From NCBI RefSeq assembly GCF_900177425.1, contig NZ_LT840184.1:202308-266307 (forward strand): a stretch of DNA of 64,000 nucleotides. Direction: 5' to 3'. Below are positions 7,772 to 17,523 of this stretch, in pieces. Within the stretch, counting starts at the first letter, position 1, and every line of letters starts with the position of its first letter. This DNA comes from Paenibacillus uliginis N3/975 (GTDB lineage Bacteria > Bacillota > Bacilli > Paenibacillales > Paenibacillaceae). Position numbers and translations under genes: made by a program. A model generated the notes under the pieces. It saw only the letters and a program-made list of their open reading frames with translations. It ran no database searches and was not told where the DNA came from.

Positions 7772-9577
7772 ATGAGTTCACAAAAGAGACAGAAGCGTTA
7801 TGAGGTCAGCTACCGGCTTGGACAAATCGCAATGGGACAGGCAGCAGCGGAAACTGTGATCAAGGACGGCACACTCGTTAACGTGTTTACTGGAGAGCTT
7901 CAGGAGCATGTCGATGTTGCCATGGCCTTTGGAAGAATTGCTTATATCGGACAAGCTGATCATACAATCGGTGAGAATACGAATGTGATTCAGGCGAACG
8001 GGCGATACATTGCACCAGGTCTGCTGGACGGACATATGCATGTGGAAAGCACGATGCTGACGGTAACCGAATTCGCCAAAGCAGCGATGGCTAAAGGCAC
8101 AACTTCCATCTTTATGGATCCGCATGAGATTGCGAATGTATTCGGTTCAGAAGGCGTACACTGGATGCATGAAGAAGGGCAACAGCTTCCACTTAAAGTA
8201 TTTACAACTTTTCCTTCTTGTGTGCCAGCTACAACGGACCTAGAAGACGCTGGCGCGGCACTTGGCGTAGCCGATATTGAAGCGGGACTACAGTGGCCGG
8301 GTGTGGAAGGCCTCGGCGAGGTAATGAACTTCCCGGGCGTCGTTTATGGTGACCCCACCATGTGCGGAGAAATTGAGGCAACCTTAAAGGCAGGCAAAAC
8401 CGTTACCGGTCATTTTCCTTCCGAGGATGAGCGTATGCTGCAGGCTTATATCGCTTCAGGTGTCAGCTCTTGCCACGAAACGGTTACTAGGGAGCAGGCG
8501 CTGCAGAAGGTCCGACTCGGTATGCATCTGATGATCCGTGAAGGTTCCGCATGGCATGATGTTAAGGAAGTTATCAAAGTAGTAACGGAAGATAACGTGT
8601 GTACCGATAACATGTCCCTTGTGACAGACGACGTCTATCCGATGACACTGCTGAATCTTGGTCATCTGAACCATGTTGTACGCCGGGCGATTGAGGAAGG
8701 CGTTGATCCGGTTAAGGCCATTCAGATGGGCACGATCAATGTGGCTCGGTACTTCGGTATGGAGCAGGAAATTGGCAGCATCGCACCTGGTAAAGCGGCG
8801 GATATTTTGCTTATCGATGATCTGAAGCAAATGGTGCCTTCGCTTGTTATTGCTGATGGTGAAGTGGTGGCGGAATCCGGAAAGATCGTAAAAGAATTCC
8901 CGGTTTATGAATATCCAGCGGAAGCCCGCAGCTCGGTACGGCTGCAGCGTGCTCTAACCGCCGATGATTTCCTGCTGCGCAGCAAAGGAAATGCCCCACA
9001 GACACAGGTAAACGTGGTGCGTGTTATTGAGAACAGTGCCCGAACCGCCAAAATGACGGCGACCCTCCCAGTGATAGAGGGCATTATCCAGCCAGATTTG
9101 GCACAGGATGTCATCCAGATGGCTTGCATTGAGCGCCACAAGGGAACAGGGCAGATATCCCTCGGCTTTGCGAGCGGATTTCAGTTAAAATCAGGTGCAG
9201 TCGCCTCCACGGTGGCACATGACAGCCACAACCTGCTTGTTATGGGGACGAGCCCTGAGGACATGGCGTTTGCTGCCAATGAGCTTGCCGCCTGCGGCGG
9301 GGGCATGATCGTGGTACGGGACGGCGAGGTGCTAGCCAAGGTGGCGATGCCGGTGGCAGGTCTGATGGCGGATCGTCCGCTGGAGACGGTAGCTGCTGAA
9401 GTGGTGTCAATGGAGGAAGCGTGGAAGGAACTGGGTTGCCCGATGAATGCGCCGTTTATGACCTTCTCGTTGATCGCACTGCCGGTTATACCGGATATTC
9501 GGATCACGAACCGGGGACTGGCTGATGTGACCGAGTTCAAGTTGATTGAAACCGAAATTGGGCCATCCACGGTTTAA
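7772..9577 (+). CDS. ade: adenine deaminase
   Basis: About 601 residues, the normal length for bacterial adenine deaminase (amidohydrolase superfamily), which converts adenine to hypoxanthine and ammonia in purine salvage. Metal-site motifs include DGHMHVESTML and MDPHEIANVFG; the C-terminal adenine-deaminase domain has SHNLLVMGTSPEDMAFA. I chose the ATG at 7772 with GGGAGAG nine bases upstream; an in-frame GTG at 7763 lies within that site. The gene is behind a guanine-type purine riboswitch and terminator, so salvage to hypoxanthine would be shut off when guanine or hypoxanthine is plentiful. A terminator follows, so it is monocistronic. Confidence 0.95.
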   Translation: MSSQKRQKRYEVSYRLGQIAMGQAAAETVIKDGTLVNVFTGELQEHVDVAMAFGRIAYIGQADHTIGENTNVIQANGRYIAPGLLDGHMHVESTMLTVTEFAKAAMAKGTTSIFMDPHEIANVFGSEGVHWMHEEGQQLPLKVFTTFPSCVPATTDLEDAGAALGVADIEAGLQWPGVEGLGEVMNFPGVVYGDPTMCGEIEATLKAGKTVTGHFPSEDERMLQAYIASGVSSCHETVTREQALQKVRLGMHLMIREGSAWHDVKEVIKVVTEDNVCTDNMSLVTDDVYPMTLLNLGHLNHVVRRAIEEGVDPVKAIQMGTINVARYFGMEQEIGSIAPGKAADILLIDDLKQMVPSLVIADGEVVAESGKIVKEFPVYEYPAEARSSVRLQRALTADDFLLRSKGNAPQTQVNVVRVIENSARTAKMTATLPVIEGIIQPDLAQDVIQMACIERHKGTGQISLGFASGFQLKSGAVASTVAHDSHNLLVMGTSPEDMAFAANELAACGGGMIVVRDGEVLAKVAMPVAGLMADRPLETVAAEVVSMEEAWKELGCPMNAPFMTFSLIALPVIPDIRITNRGLADVTEFKLIETEIGPSTV

Positions 9578-9610
9578 AAAAAACGAAATGATTGAGACAC
9601 TTATCATTGC

Positions 9611-9650
9611 AAAAAACAGGGTGACCAACCATGGTTCACCCTGTTTTTTT
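9611..9650 (+). terminator. terminator after adenine deaminase
   Basis: AAACAGGGTGA..CC and GGTTCACCCTGTTT form a long stem followed by seven T residues. The flanking A run makes it work in both directions in principle. Confidence 0.85.
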
Positions 9651-9667
9651 CGTATTTTTATTGAGAA

Positions 9668-9683
9668 CGTGATTTTCGTCACA
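9668..9683. promoter_or_regulatory. upstream Fnr/Rex-like palindrome of cydA
   Basis: CGTGA-TTTTCG-TCACA, a near match to TGTGA-N6-TCACA, the form of the Bacillus Fnr box and close to the Rex operator (TTGTGAA-N4-TTCACAA). It lies 150 bases before cydA. Confidence 0.45.
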
Positions 9684-9719
9684 AATTTATAACTATTTAA
9701 CCCCTTCCAGGCACTTTAA

Positions 9720-9735
9720 TGTGATAAATATCACA
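9720..9735. promoter_or_regulatory. Fnr/Rex-like palindrome near the cydA promoter
   Basis: TGTGA-TAAATA-TCACA is a perfect TGTGA-N6-TCACA palindrome. If AATAAT (9760-9765) is the -10, the centre lies about 44 bases before the transcription start, near the -41.5 position typical of Fnr activation; Rex repression is equally possible. Which protein binds cannot be told from sequence alone. Confidence 0.6.
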
Positions 9736-9817
9736 ATTCTTCCGTTCGTCGTCTGAGAAAATAATAAAAGATAAATTTTAAAGCTTTATTACGTGAACCA
9801 AAAGGAAGGGGTATTTT

Positions 9818-11221
9818 ATGGATCCGGTTATGCTCGCACGTATCCAGTTCGCTTCGACAACCATTTTTCACTTCATCTTTGTTCCGCTGTCCATCGGCTT
9901 GGCATTTCTGATTGCCATTATGGAGACGATGTATGTCGTCAAGGGCAACGAAGTATACAAGAAGATGGCAAAATTCTGGGGTAAACTGTTTCTCATTAAC
10001 TTTGCTGTAGGGGTCGTTACCGGTATTTTGCAGGAATTTCAGTTCGGTATGAACTGGTCGGATTACTCCCGATTTGTCGGGGATGTGTTCGGAGCGCCGC
10101 TTGCGATTGAAGCGTTGCTCGCATTTTTCCTGGAGTCCACGTTTATCGGACTGTGGATTTTCGGATGGGACCGCTTGTCCAAGAAGGTTCACCTTCTTTG
10201 TATTTGGCTCGTGTCCTTCGGTACAGCAATGTCGGCTTTCTGGATTTTGGCCGCCAACTCGTTCATGCAGCGTCCTGTTGGATTTGAGATGAACAATGGA
10301 CGCGCCGAGATGAATGATTTCTTCGCTCTGATCACGAATGGTCAGCTGTTGGTTGAGTTCCCGCATACGGTATTCGGGGCATTGGCCACAGGCGCATTTC
10401 TCGTTACGGGGATCAGCGCATACAAGCTGATGAAGAAGAAGGATATCGATTTCTTTAAAAAATCGTTTAACATTGCTATCATTATTGCTCTGATCTCCTC
10501 CGTGCTCGTTGCTCTCTTCGGTCACCAGCAAGCACAATATCTGGTGGATACACAGCCTATGAAAATGGCTGCAGCCGAGAGTCTGTGGGAAACGAGTGAT
10601 GATCCGGCTCCATGGACGGTTTTTGCCGGGATTGATCCGGATAATCAGAAAAATACGATGGAATTGAAAATTCCTTATATGCTCAGCTTCTTGTCCTATA
10701 GTAAATTTTCCGGTGAAGTTATCGGAATGAAAGAACTGCAGGCACAGTATGAGGAGCAGTATGGACCTGGTGACTACATTCCACCAGTCCGGACTACATT
10801 CTGGAGTTTCCGTATCATGGTCGCTGCAGGCTCTATTATGATTTTGCTCGGTTTGTACGGCACATGGTTGACAATGCGCAAGAAAGTAGAAAAGGCAGGG
10901 AAATGGTTCCTGAGAGTATTACTGTTCAGCATATCACTGCCGTTTATCGCCAACACGGCGGGATGGATTATGACAGAAATCGGGCGTCAGCCTTGGACTG
11001 TATTTGGATTGATTCAGACGAAGGACAGCATCTCGCCAAACGTAGGCGCAGGTTCCATTCTGTTCTCACTCATTGCATTCAGTACGATTTATGCTGTGCT
11101 GGCTGCGGTAATGGCTTATCTGTTCGTTAAAGTTATCAAGAAAGGGCCATATGCGGTGGAGGAAGACGATCACAACGCAGCTGACCCGTTCAATAAGGGG
11201 GGAATCGGCAATGTCTCTTAG
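9818..11221 (+). CDS. cydA: cytochrome bd quinol oxidase subunit I
   Basis: A 467-residue membrane protein with about nine helices, the length of the short-Q-loop Firmicute CydA. It carries the haems of the high-affinity bd oxidase. Visible ligands are His18 (TTIFHFIFVPLS), the His of VEFPHTVFGAL and the Met of WIMTEIGRQPW. The ATG at 9818 follows GGAAGGGG. It heads cydABDC with overlapping starts throughout, and is preceded by two TGTGA-N6-TCACA-like palindromes that suggest induction at low oxygen or high NADH. Confidence 0.97.
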   Translation: MDPVMLARIQFASTTIFHFIFVPLSIGLAFLIAIMETMYVVKGNEVYKKMAKFWGKLFLINFAVGVVTGILQEFQFGMNWSDYSRFVGDVFGAPLAIEALLAFFLESTFIGLWIFGWDRLSKKVHLLCIWLVSFGTAMSAFWILAANSFMQRPVGFEMNNGRAEMNDFFALITNGQLLVEFPHTVFGALATGAFLVTGISAYKLMKKKDIDFFKKSFNIAIIIALISSVLVALFGHQQAQYLVDTQPMKMAAAESLWETSDDPAPWTVFAGIDPDNQKNTMELKIPYMLSFLSYSKFSGEVIGMKELQAQYEEQYGPGDYIPPVRTTFWSFRIMVAAGSIMILLGLYGTWLTMRKKVEKAGKWFLRVLLFSISLPFIANTAGWIMTEIGRQPWTVFGLIQTKDSISPNVGAGSILFSLIAFSTIYAVLAAVMAYLFVKVIKKGPYAVEEDDHNAADPFNKGGIGNVS

Positions 11222-12224
11222 TGAGCTGTGGTTTGTACTGGTTGCCGTTCTGTTTATCGGGTTCTTCTTCCTGGAAGGCTTCGACTTTGGTGTAGGTATG
11301 TCAACACAATTCTTGGCCAAAAATGATACTCAGCGCCGGGTGCTTATCAACTCTATTGGCCCGTTCTGGGATGCAAATGAGGTGTGGCTGATTACGGCAG
11401 GCGGAGCGATGTTCGCGGCCTTCCCGAACTGGTATGCTACGCTGTTCAGCGGATTTTACCTTCCGTTCGTCGTTCTCCTGCTAGCCTTGATCGCCCGTGG
11501 GGTCGCATTTGAATTCCGTGGCAAGGTCGGGGATGCACGCTGGAAAAAGGTTTGGGATGGTGCCATCTTCACAGGAAGCATCCTCCCTCCATTCCTCTTC
11601 GGTGTAGTGTTCGCCTGCCTAATCCAGGGATTGCCGATTGACGAATCGATGCAGCTTCACGCTGGATTCTTTGATGTAGTCAATCTGTATACGGTTGTAG
11701 GCGGAATCACGGTAGTTATGCTATGCTTGCTGCATGGACTCATGTTTACGACACTCCGCACCATAGGAGATTTGCAGGAGCGTGCCCGGGTTATGGCCCG
11801 GCGCCTGTTGTTCCCGGTTGCAGCGCTGCTTGCGCTATTCGGAATTATGACGTATTTCATGACAGACGTGTTCAAAGTTCGGGGCGGCATATTGTCAGCC
11901 GTACTGGTGCTTGGTGTTATTGCATTCCTGGCAGCCGGTTATTTTATGAAAACCAAGAAAGACAGCTGGGCGTTCGGTATGACTGGGGCGGTCATCGTCC
12001 TGTCGGTTATGTCCGTGTTCATCGGATTGTTCCCGCGTGTCATGATCAGCTCGATTAACAGTGCGTTTGATCTAACGATCCAAAACGCCGCCTCAGGGCA
12101 ATACTCCCTTAAGGTGATGACGATTGTGGCGGTTACACTGCTGCCGTTCGTATTAGGTTATCAAATTTGGAGCTACTACGTTTTCCATAAACGGGTACAT
12201 GAGAAGGAGCATTTAGAGTACTGA
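11211..12224 (+). CDS. cydB: cytochrome bd quinol oxidase subunit II
   Basis: A 337-residue membrane protein with about eight or nine helices, the second core subunit of cytochrome bd oxidase. The N-terminal part has the conserved LEGFDFGVGM and FWDANEVWLITAGGAMFAAFP stretches of CydB. The ATG at 11211 sits behind a GGGGGGAA site and overlaps the end of cydA by 11 bases; longer in-frame starts have no ribosome site. Its stop overlaps the cydD start (TGATG). Confidence 0.96.
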   Translation: MSLSELWFVLVAVLFIGFFFLEGFDFGVGMSTQFLAKNDTQRRVLINSIGPFWDANEVWLITAGGAMFAAFPNWYATLFSGFYLPFVVLLLALIARGVAFEFRGKVGDARWKKVWDGAIFTGSILPPFLFGVVFACLIQGLPIDESMQLHAGFFDVVNLYTVVGGITVVMLCLLHGLMFTTLRTIGDLQERARVMARRLLFPVAALLALFGIMTYFMTDVFKVRGGILSAVLVLGVIAFLAAGYFMKTKKDSWAFGMTGAVIVLSVMSVFIGLFPRVMISSINSAFDLTIQNAASGQYSLKVMTIVAVTLLPFVLGYQIWSYYVFHKRVHEKEHLEY

Positions 12225-13975
12225 TGGGTAAAGATCTGCTGGGATACAAAGGAGTCAAGACGGTATTTCTCGTCGTCGCCGTATGTACCCTGGCACAAAG
12301 CATGGCCATCATATTGCAGGCAAAATGGTTGGCGGAGGTTATCTCCGCCCTATTTGCCGGATCCTCTCTGCAGGAACAGTACAGTAAAATGGTATTGTTC
12401 CTGCTTGCTTTTCTGGCACGCCACGCCATTGGGCTGCTGCAGCAGGGCATAGCGCAGCGGTTTGCCGAGGAGACGGGCACGGACCTGAGAAAGCAGCTGA
12501 TGGATAAGCTGTTCCATATGGGCCCGAGATTTGTCCGGTCCGAGGGAACAGGCAATGTGGTCACGCTTGTGCTGGAGGGCATCGCCAAATTCCGCAAATA
12601 TGCGGAATTAACCATACCGCGGATGATGGGGATGGCTTTTACTCCTGCGTTGGTATGGTTGTATGTGTTTTATATAGATCGTATTTCGGCTGTGATCTTG
12701 CTCGTAACGATGCCGATTCTGATCATATTTCTAATTTTGGTTGGCTTGGCAGCACGGAAGCAGACGGAACGCCAGCTGCATACGTACCGGATGCTGTCCA
12801 ACCATTTCGTGGATTCCCTTCGCGGTCTGGAAACACTGAAGTTTCTGGGGCAGAGCAGGAGGCACAGCGAGAGCATCGGAGAGGTGAGCGAGAGCTACCG
12901 TAAGGCAACGATGCGCACGCTTCGTGTCGCGTTTCTGTCATCTTTTGCACTCGACTTCTTTACCATGTTGTCCGTCGCCGTTGTGGCGGTCAACCTGGGC
13001 TTGCGTCTGATCAACGGCGGTCTGGAGCTGCTGCCGGCTCTGACCATTCTTATTCTAGCACCGGAATATTTCCTGCCAGTACGTATGGTGGGAGCGGATT
13101 TCCACGCTACCCTGGACGGCAAGCAGGCAGGTGAGGCCATCCAGGAGATGATTAAGGATGAGCCGAATAGCAGTCCGGTGAATGGGCAGACAAGTGGAGA
13201 CAGCAATGCACCTGAGCCTGTGTTGAATTGGAAGGACAGTAGCGAGTTGGAACTGTCCGGTATCAGCATGCGGCATGATGAGAATGGTCCTGCATCTCTA
13301 GAGGGTGTAAGCTTCCGGTTGAAAGGCAGAGGCCGGATCGGCATCGTGGGTGAAAGTGGTGCAGGTAAATCCACACTGATCGACATTTTGGGGGGATTCC
13401 TTGCACCAACCAGCGGCGAAGTTATGCTGGATGGGGTGAAGCTGCAGAATACAGCTTCTGAGGCATGGAGAAAGAACGTGACTTACATTCCGCAGCATCC
13501 GTATCTGTTCGGCGCCTCACTTGCCGATAATGTCAAATTTTACGCTCCCGACGCTTCGCGGACTGAGGTGGAGCGAGCGGTGGAGGCGGCTGGGCTGACC
13601 GCTGTGGCAGCATCTCTGCCGAACGGCTTGGACGAATTGATTGGCGGCGGAGGTCGGAGTTTAAGCGGAGGACAGGCGCAGCGGGTCGCGATGGCGAGAG
13701 CATTTTTGAGCCAGCGTCCTGTCCTGCTGCTGGATGAGCCGACGGCTCATCTTGATATCGAGACCGAATATGAGCTGAAAGAGACGCTGGTATCCCTGTT
13801 TCAAGATAAATGGGTGTTTCTTGCAACACATCGCTTGCACTGGATGACGGAAATGGATTACATTCTGGTGATGGATCAGGGACGACTGGCCGAGGCGGGT
13901 ACACATGAACAGTTAATGGCACGTAAAGGTGTATATTACGGCCTCATCACATCGCAAATGGAGGGAGTGCTTTGA
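12224..13975 (+). CDS. cydD: CydD, thiol-reductant ABC exporter subunit
   Basis: A 583-residue ABC half-transporter with an N-terminal six-helix membrane domain (about 1-315) and a C-terminal ATPase. Walker A is GESGAGKST, the signature LSGGQAQRVAMARA and Walker B VLLLDEPTAHLD. CydDC exports cysteine and glutathione-type thiols and is needed to assemble cytochrome bd haems. The start overlaps the cydB stop and the end overlaps cydC. Distinguished from CydC by order and by a shorter linker. Confidence 0.93.
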   Translation: MGKDLLGYKGVKTVFLVVAVCTLAQSMAIILQAKWLAEVISALFAGSSLQEQYSKMVLFLLAFLARHAIGLLQQGIAQRFAEETGTDLRKQLMDKLFHMGPRFVRSEGTGNVVTLVLEGIAKFRKYAELTIPRMMGMAFTPALVWLYVFYIDRISAVILLVTMPILIIFLILVGLAARKQTERQLHTYRMLSNHFVDSLRGLETLKFLGQSRRHSESIGEVSESYRKATMRTLRVAFLSSFALDFFTMLSVAVVAVNLGLRLINGGLELLPALTILILAPEYFLPVRMVGADFHATLDGKQAGEAIQEMIKDEPNSSPVNGQTSGDSNAPEPVLNWKDSSELELSGISMRHDENGPASLEGVSFRLKGRGRIGIVGESGAGKSTLIDILGGFLAPTSGEVMLDGVKLQNTASEAWRKNVTYIPQHPYLFGASLADNVKFYAPDASRTEVERAVEAAGLTAVAASLPNGLDELIGGGGRSLSGGQAQRVAMARAFLSQRPVLLLDEPTAHLDIETEYELKETLVSLFQDKWVFLATHRLHWMTEMDYILVMDQGRLAEAGTHEQLMARKGVYYGLITSQMEGVL

Positions 13976-15741
13976 AGCAGGAACAGTGGTTTCGTCCGTA
14001 TGTCACAGCCTATTTCTGGCGTTTTCTGCTCATTGTGATCCTGGGTGTGCTGACTATACTGTCCGCGTCGATGCTCATGTTTACCTCGGGCTATCTCATC
14101 TCAAAGTCGGCGCTTCGGCCCGAGAACATTCTGATGGTGTATGTGCCGGTCGTCGGTGTGCGCACCTTCGGGATCAGCCGGGCGGTTATGCACTATGTGG
14201 AGCGATTGGTAGGGCATGATACCATTCTCCGCATCTTATCCAAAATGCGTGTCCGGCTGTATCAGCTGCTGGAACCGCAGGCGCTTCGTTTTTCCTCACG
14301 CTTTAAGACGGGCGATCTGCTAGGCGTGCTTGCCGATGATATTGAATACCTGCAGGATGTGTATATTCGCACGGTATTCCCTGCTATTGTGGCTTTGGTG
14401 CTGTATGGCGGTACAATCATCGCTATCGGCACATTTGATCCGTGGTTTGCACTCTTGATGGCGGCGTATGTGTTCCTGCTCGTCTTTGTGCTTCCGATCG
14501 TGTCGCTGCTGTTTACCAAGCGTAAGAACCGGGAGATTAAGAATGAGCGTGCTGCTCTGTACCAAAAGCTGACTGACGCGGTGCTCGGTATGGGCGAGTG
14601 GTTCATTAGCGGCCGGCAGAAAGATTTCCTTACAGGATATGAACAAGACGAAGCCAGCGTTGACCGCACAGACCGGTCATTGAAGCGCTGGGGACGATTT
14701 CGCGGCTTTATCAGCCAGTGTGTGGTGGCAGCAATCGTATTGTCCATGGTGTATTGGTCGGGACAACAATATGCGGATGGCCACATAGATGTTACGCTCA
14801 TTGCGGCGTTTGTGCTCGTTGTATTTCCACTTATGGATGCTTTCCTTCCAATCTCGGAAGCGGTCGAACGGATTCCGCAGTATGAGCAGTCCATAAACCG
14901 GCTGAATGGGATCAAGGAAGAAGTGCCTGATCACCTGCAAGGCGCAGGAAGTCAAGCTGGTATGACAAGGGATGAAGCAGCGGCTATCGCCCTTAACGGT
15001 GTTCACGTAAAGGTTGAAGATGTCTTCTTTGACTACGGAGAGCAGCGGTCCGGTGATCGGCCTACGGTAGGTGGACTTTCGCTGGACATTCCGCAAGGGG
15101 CGAAGATAGCTGTGATCGGACGCTCCGGAGCCGGCAAATCGACGCTGCTGAATTTGATCCAAGGAGTGCTCTCTCCAGTAGAGGGGCGCATTACGATGAA
15201 TGGTACCGATGCTTATCAGTTTGGTGATGGTATGGCATCCGTAGTGTCTGTGCTGAACCAAAGTCCGCATCTGTTCGATACGACACTGGCGAACAATCTC
15301 CGGCTTGGCCGGATGAATGCGTCTGATGAAGACCTTCAGGATGCGGTTCGGAGAGCTCGGTTGAGTGACCTCGTGGACTCCTTGCCAGAGGGCTTTGAGA
15401 CCCGGATGCAGGAAACCGGGCAGCGTTTCTCCGGCGGAGAACGGCAGCGTGTGGCGCTTGCCCGTATTTTACTGCAGGACACACCGGTTGTCATACTTGA
15501 CGAACCGACCGTAGGGCTCGATCCGAAGACGGAGCGCGAGCTGCTGTCCACCATGTTCGCAAGTCTGAAGGGTAAGTCGCTGATCTGGGTGACACATCAC
15601 CTGGTTGGTGTGGAGCAGATGGATGAAATTGTGTTTATGGAAGAGGGCTGCATCGTCATGCGTGGCACACATGCTGAATTGATGAAGCGTTATCCGCGCT
15701 ATCGCCATTTGTATGAACTGGACCGTCCAGTTCAGCTGTAA
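13972..15741 (+). CDS. cydC: CydC, thiol-reductant ABC exporter subunit
   Basis: A 589-residue partner of CydD: a six-helix domain (about 1-330) then an ATPase with GRSGAGKST, FSGGERQRVALARI and VVILDEPTVGLD. It starts at a TTG (13972) overlapping the cydD stop, with GGAGGGAG upstream. Together with CydD it forms the exporter that supports cytochrome bd maturation. It is the last gene of the four-gene operon; a terminator follows. Confidence 0.93.
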   Translation: MKQEQWFRPYVTAYFWRFLLIVILGVLTILSASMLMFTSGYLISKSALRPENILMVYVPVVGVRTFGISRAVMHYVERLVGHDTILRILSKMRVRLYQLLEPQALRFSSRFKTGDLLGVLADDIEYLQDVYIRTVFPAIVALVLYGGTIIAIGTFDPWFALLMAAYVFLLVFVLPIVSLLFTKRKNREIKNERAALYQKLTDAVLGMGEWFISGRQKDFLTGYEQDEASVDRTDRSLKRWGRFRGFISQCVVAAIVLSMVYWSGQQYADGHIDVTLIAAFVLVVFPLMDAFLPISEAVERIPQYEQSINRLNGIKEEVPDHLQGAGSQAGMTRDEAAAIALNGVHVKVEDVFFDYGEQRSGDRPTVGGLSLDIPQGAKIAVIGRSGAGKSTLLNLIQGVLSPVEGRITMNGTDAYQFGDGMASVVSVLNQSPHLFDTTLANNLRLGRMNASDEDLQDAVRRARLSDLVDSLPEGFETRMQETGQRFSGGERQRVALARILLQDTPVVILDEPTVGLDPKTERELLSTMFASLKGKSLIWVTHHLVGVEQMDEIVFMEEGCIVMRGTHAELMKRYPRYRHLYELDRPVQL

Positions 15742-15772
15742 ACAAGTACAGTTGGCTTTAGCGGCGGAAGAA

Positions 15773-15823
15773 TGAGGGCTGGGATGGCCAGAGGAAACTC
15801 TGGTTGATCCGAGCTCTTTTTTG
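15773..15823 (+). terminator. terminator of cydABDC
   Basis: A nested stem: an outer GAGGGCTGGGAT/GATCCGAGCTC pairing encloses CCAGAG-GAAA-CTCTGG, followed by six T residues. Confidence 0.75.
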
Positions 15824-15966
15824 TTTTAATCCCATGCCCTTTGGTGCTTCGGTACGTATTAGACTCATTCGACGTCCAACATTTTCCTTTCAACTGCTAA
15901 TTATGCGATAATAAGACGATATGGAATATAAAGCCTTTTAGATACATGCAGAGGAGGACAATGAAA

Positions 15967-17355
15967 ATGGATTACCGTATTGAAAAAGATACCCTGGGCG
16001 AGATCAAGGTGCCTGCGGATAAGCTATGGGCAGCTCAAACCCAGCGCAGTTTCGAAAATTTCCGAATCGGCACGGAACGGATGCCGATGGAGATTATCCG
16101 GGCCTTCGCCATTCTGAAGAAGAGTGCAGCTATTGCCAATGCTAAGCTTGGTAAGATGGATTGGGATAAAGCGGATGCCATTGCAGCAGCGGCGGATGAG
16201 ATTTTGGCCGGGGAGCAGGATGAACATTTTCCGCTTGTCGTCTGGCAGACAGGCAGCGGCACCCAGTCCAACATGAATGTGAACGAAGTGATCGCAAGCC
16301 GTGGCAACCAGTTTCTGCAGGAAAAGGGGATAGCGCAATCCATCCACCCGAATGATGATGTCAATAAATCACAAAGCTCGAACGACACCTTTCCGACAGC
16401 CATGCATATGGCCGCATTGATTGCAGTGGAGGAGCAAGTTCTCCCCGCTCTACAGCGGCTGAAGCATACGTTAGCGGTGAAGAGTGATGAATATAAGGAT
16501 TTGATCAAAATCGGCCGCACCCATCTTCAAGATGCGACTCCACTGACGCTGGGACAGGAAATCAGCGGTTGGCACCGGATGATGGAGAAGTGTGAGCTTA
16601 TGATTGCTATGGCAATGGAGCCGCTGCGGGAGTTGGCAATCGGAGGTACAGCCGTCGGAACCGGAATTAACGCTCATCCGAGTTTCGGCGAAATGACAGC
16701 AACGGAGATTAGTGCCGAAACCGGCAAAAGCTTTTCTACTGCAAGTAACAAGTTCCATGCGTTGACAAGTCACGATGAGCTGGTGTTTGCGCACGGGGCG
16801 TTAAAGGCATTGGCCGCCGATCTGATGAAGATTGCGAACGATGTGCGCTGGCTGGCGAGCGGTCCCCGCTCAGGCATAGGCGAGCTGACCATTCCGGCGA
16901 ACGAGCCGGGAAGCTCTATTATGCCGGGTAAAGTAAACCCGACCCAGAGCGAAGCGCTGACGATGGTCGTCTGTCAGGTGATGGGCAATGATGCGGCCAT
17001 CGGCTTTGCAGCAAGCCAGGGCAATTTTGAGCTGAATGTGTTCAAACCGGTGATCATCTATAACTTCTTGCAGTCGGCACGACTGCTGGGGGACGCGATG
17101 GATTCGTTCGATCGGAATTGTGCGGTAGGGATTGAGGCTAACCTGGACGTGATCCGTGGCAACATGGAGCGTTCCCTTATGCTTGTCACCGCATTGAATC
17201 CTCACATCGGTTACGAGAATGCAGCGGCCATTGCCAAGAAGGCTCACAAGGAAGGTTTGACACTACGGGAGGCGGCACTTGAGAGCGGTTTGCTCTCTGG
17301 TGAGGATTTTGACCGGATTGTCCGTCCTGAAGAAATGATCCGGCCGAAAGAGTAA
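15967..17355 (+). CDS. fumC: class II fumarate hydratase
   Basis: A 462-residue TCA-cycle enzyme (fumarate to malate), the same length as the Bacillus enzyme. The superfamily signature GSSIMPGKVNP is at about residues 314-324; the active-site regions TGSGTQSNMN and GRTHLQDATP are intact. I place the start at the ATG at 15967, giving MDYRIEKDTLGEIKVPADK and a nine-base gap to AGGAGG; ATGs at 15946 and 15961 are in frame but badly spaced. Iron-free and oxygen-stable, unlike class I. It stands alone between two terminators. Confidence 0.96.
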   Translation: MDYRIEKDTLGEIKVPADKLWAAQTQRSFENFRIGTERMPMEIIRAFAILKKSAAIANAKLGKMDWDKADAIAAAADEILAGEQDEHFPLVVWQTGSGTQSNMNVNEVIASRGNQFLQEKGIAQSIHPNDDVNKSQSSNDTFPTAMHMAALIAVEEQVLPALQRLKHTLAVKSDEYKDLIKIGRTHLQDATPLTLGQEISGWHRMMEKCELMIAMAMEPLRELAIGGTAVGTGINAHPSFGEMTATEISAETGKSFSTASNKFHALTSHDELVFAHGALKALAADLMKIANDVRWLASGPRSGIGELTIPANEPGSSIMPGKVNPTQSEALTMVVCQVMGNDAAIGFAASQGNFELNVFKPVIIYNFLQSARLLGDAMDSFDRNCAVGIEANLDVIRGNMERSLMLVTALNPHIGYENAAAIAKKAHKEGLTLREAALESGLLSGEDFDRIVRPEEMIRPKE

Positions 17356-17404
17356 ACCGGATTCTCCATACCGGAAAGGGTAATGTAAGCAGCAATATCC
17401 TATC

Positions 17405-17442
17405 GAGAGCCCAATTCACTACGGTGAAAATGGGTTCTTTGT
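17405..17442 (+). terminator. terminator after fumC
   Basis: GAGCCCAATTCAC pairs with GTGAAAATGGGTTC (one bulge) and is followed by TTTG. Confidence 0.65.
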
Positions 17443-17523
17443 TTGTCTGGGGACCACTGGTATAATAAGGTTTGGAAAATGGAACATGATTTTTTAAGTT
17501 CTAAATAAAGGAAGGATGCTAAA

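Noticed and set aside
9731..10537. Minus-strand frame over the cydA start
   Set aside because: It reads through the cyd promoter region and the cydA coding sequence and lacks a ribosome site; composition is not protein-like.
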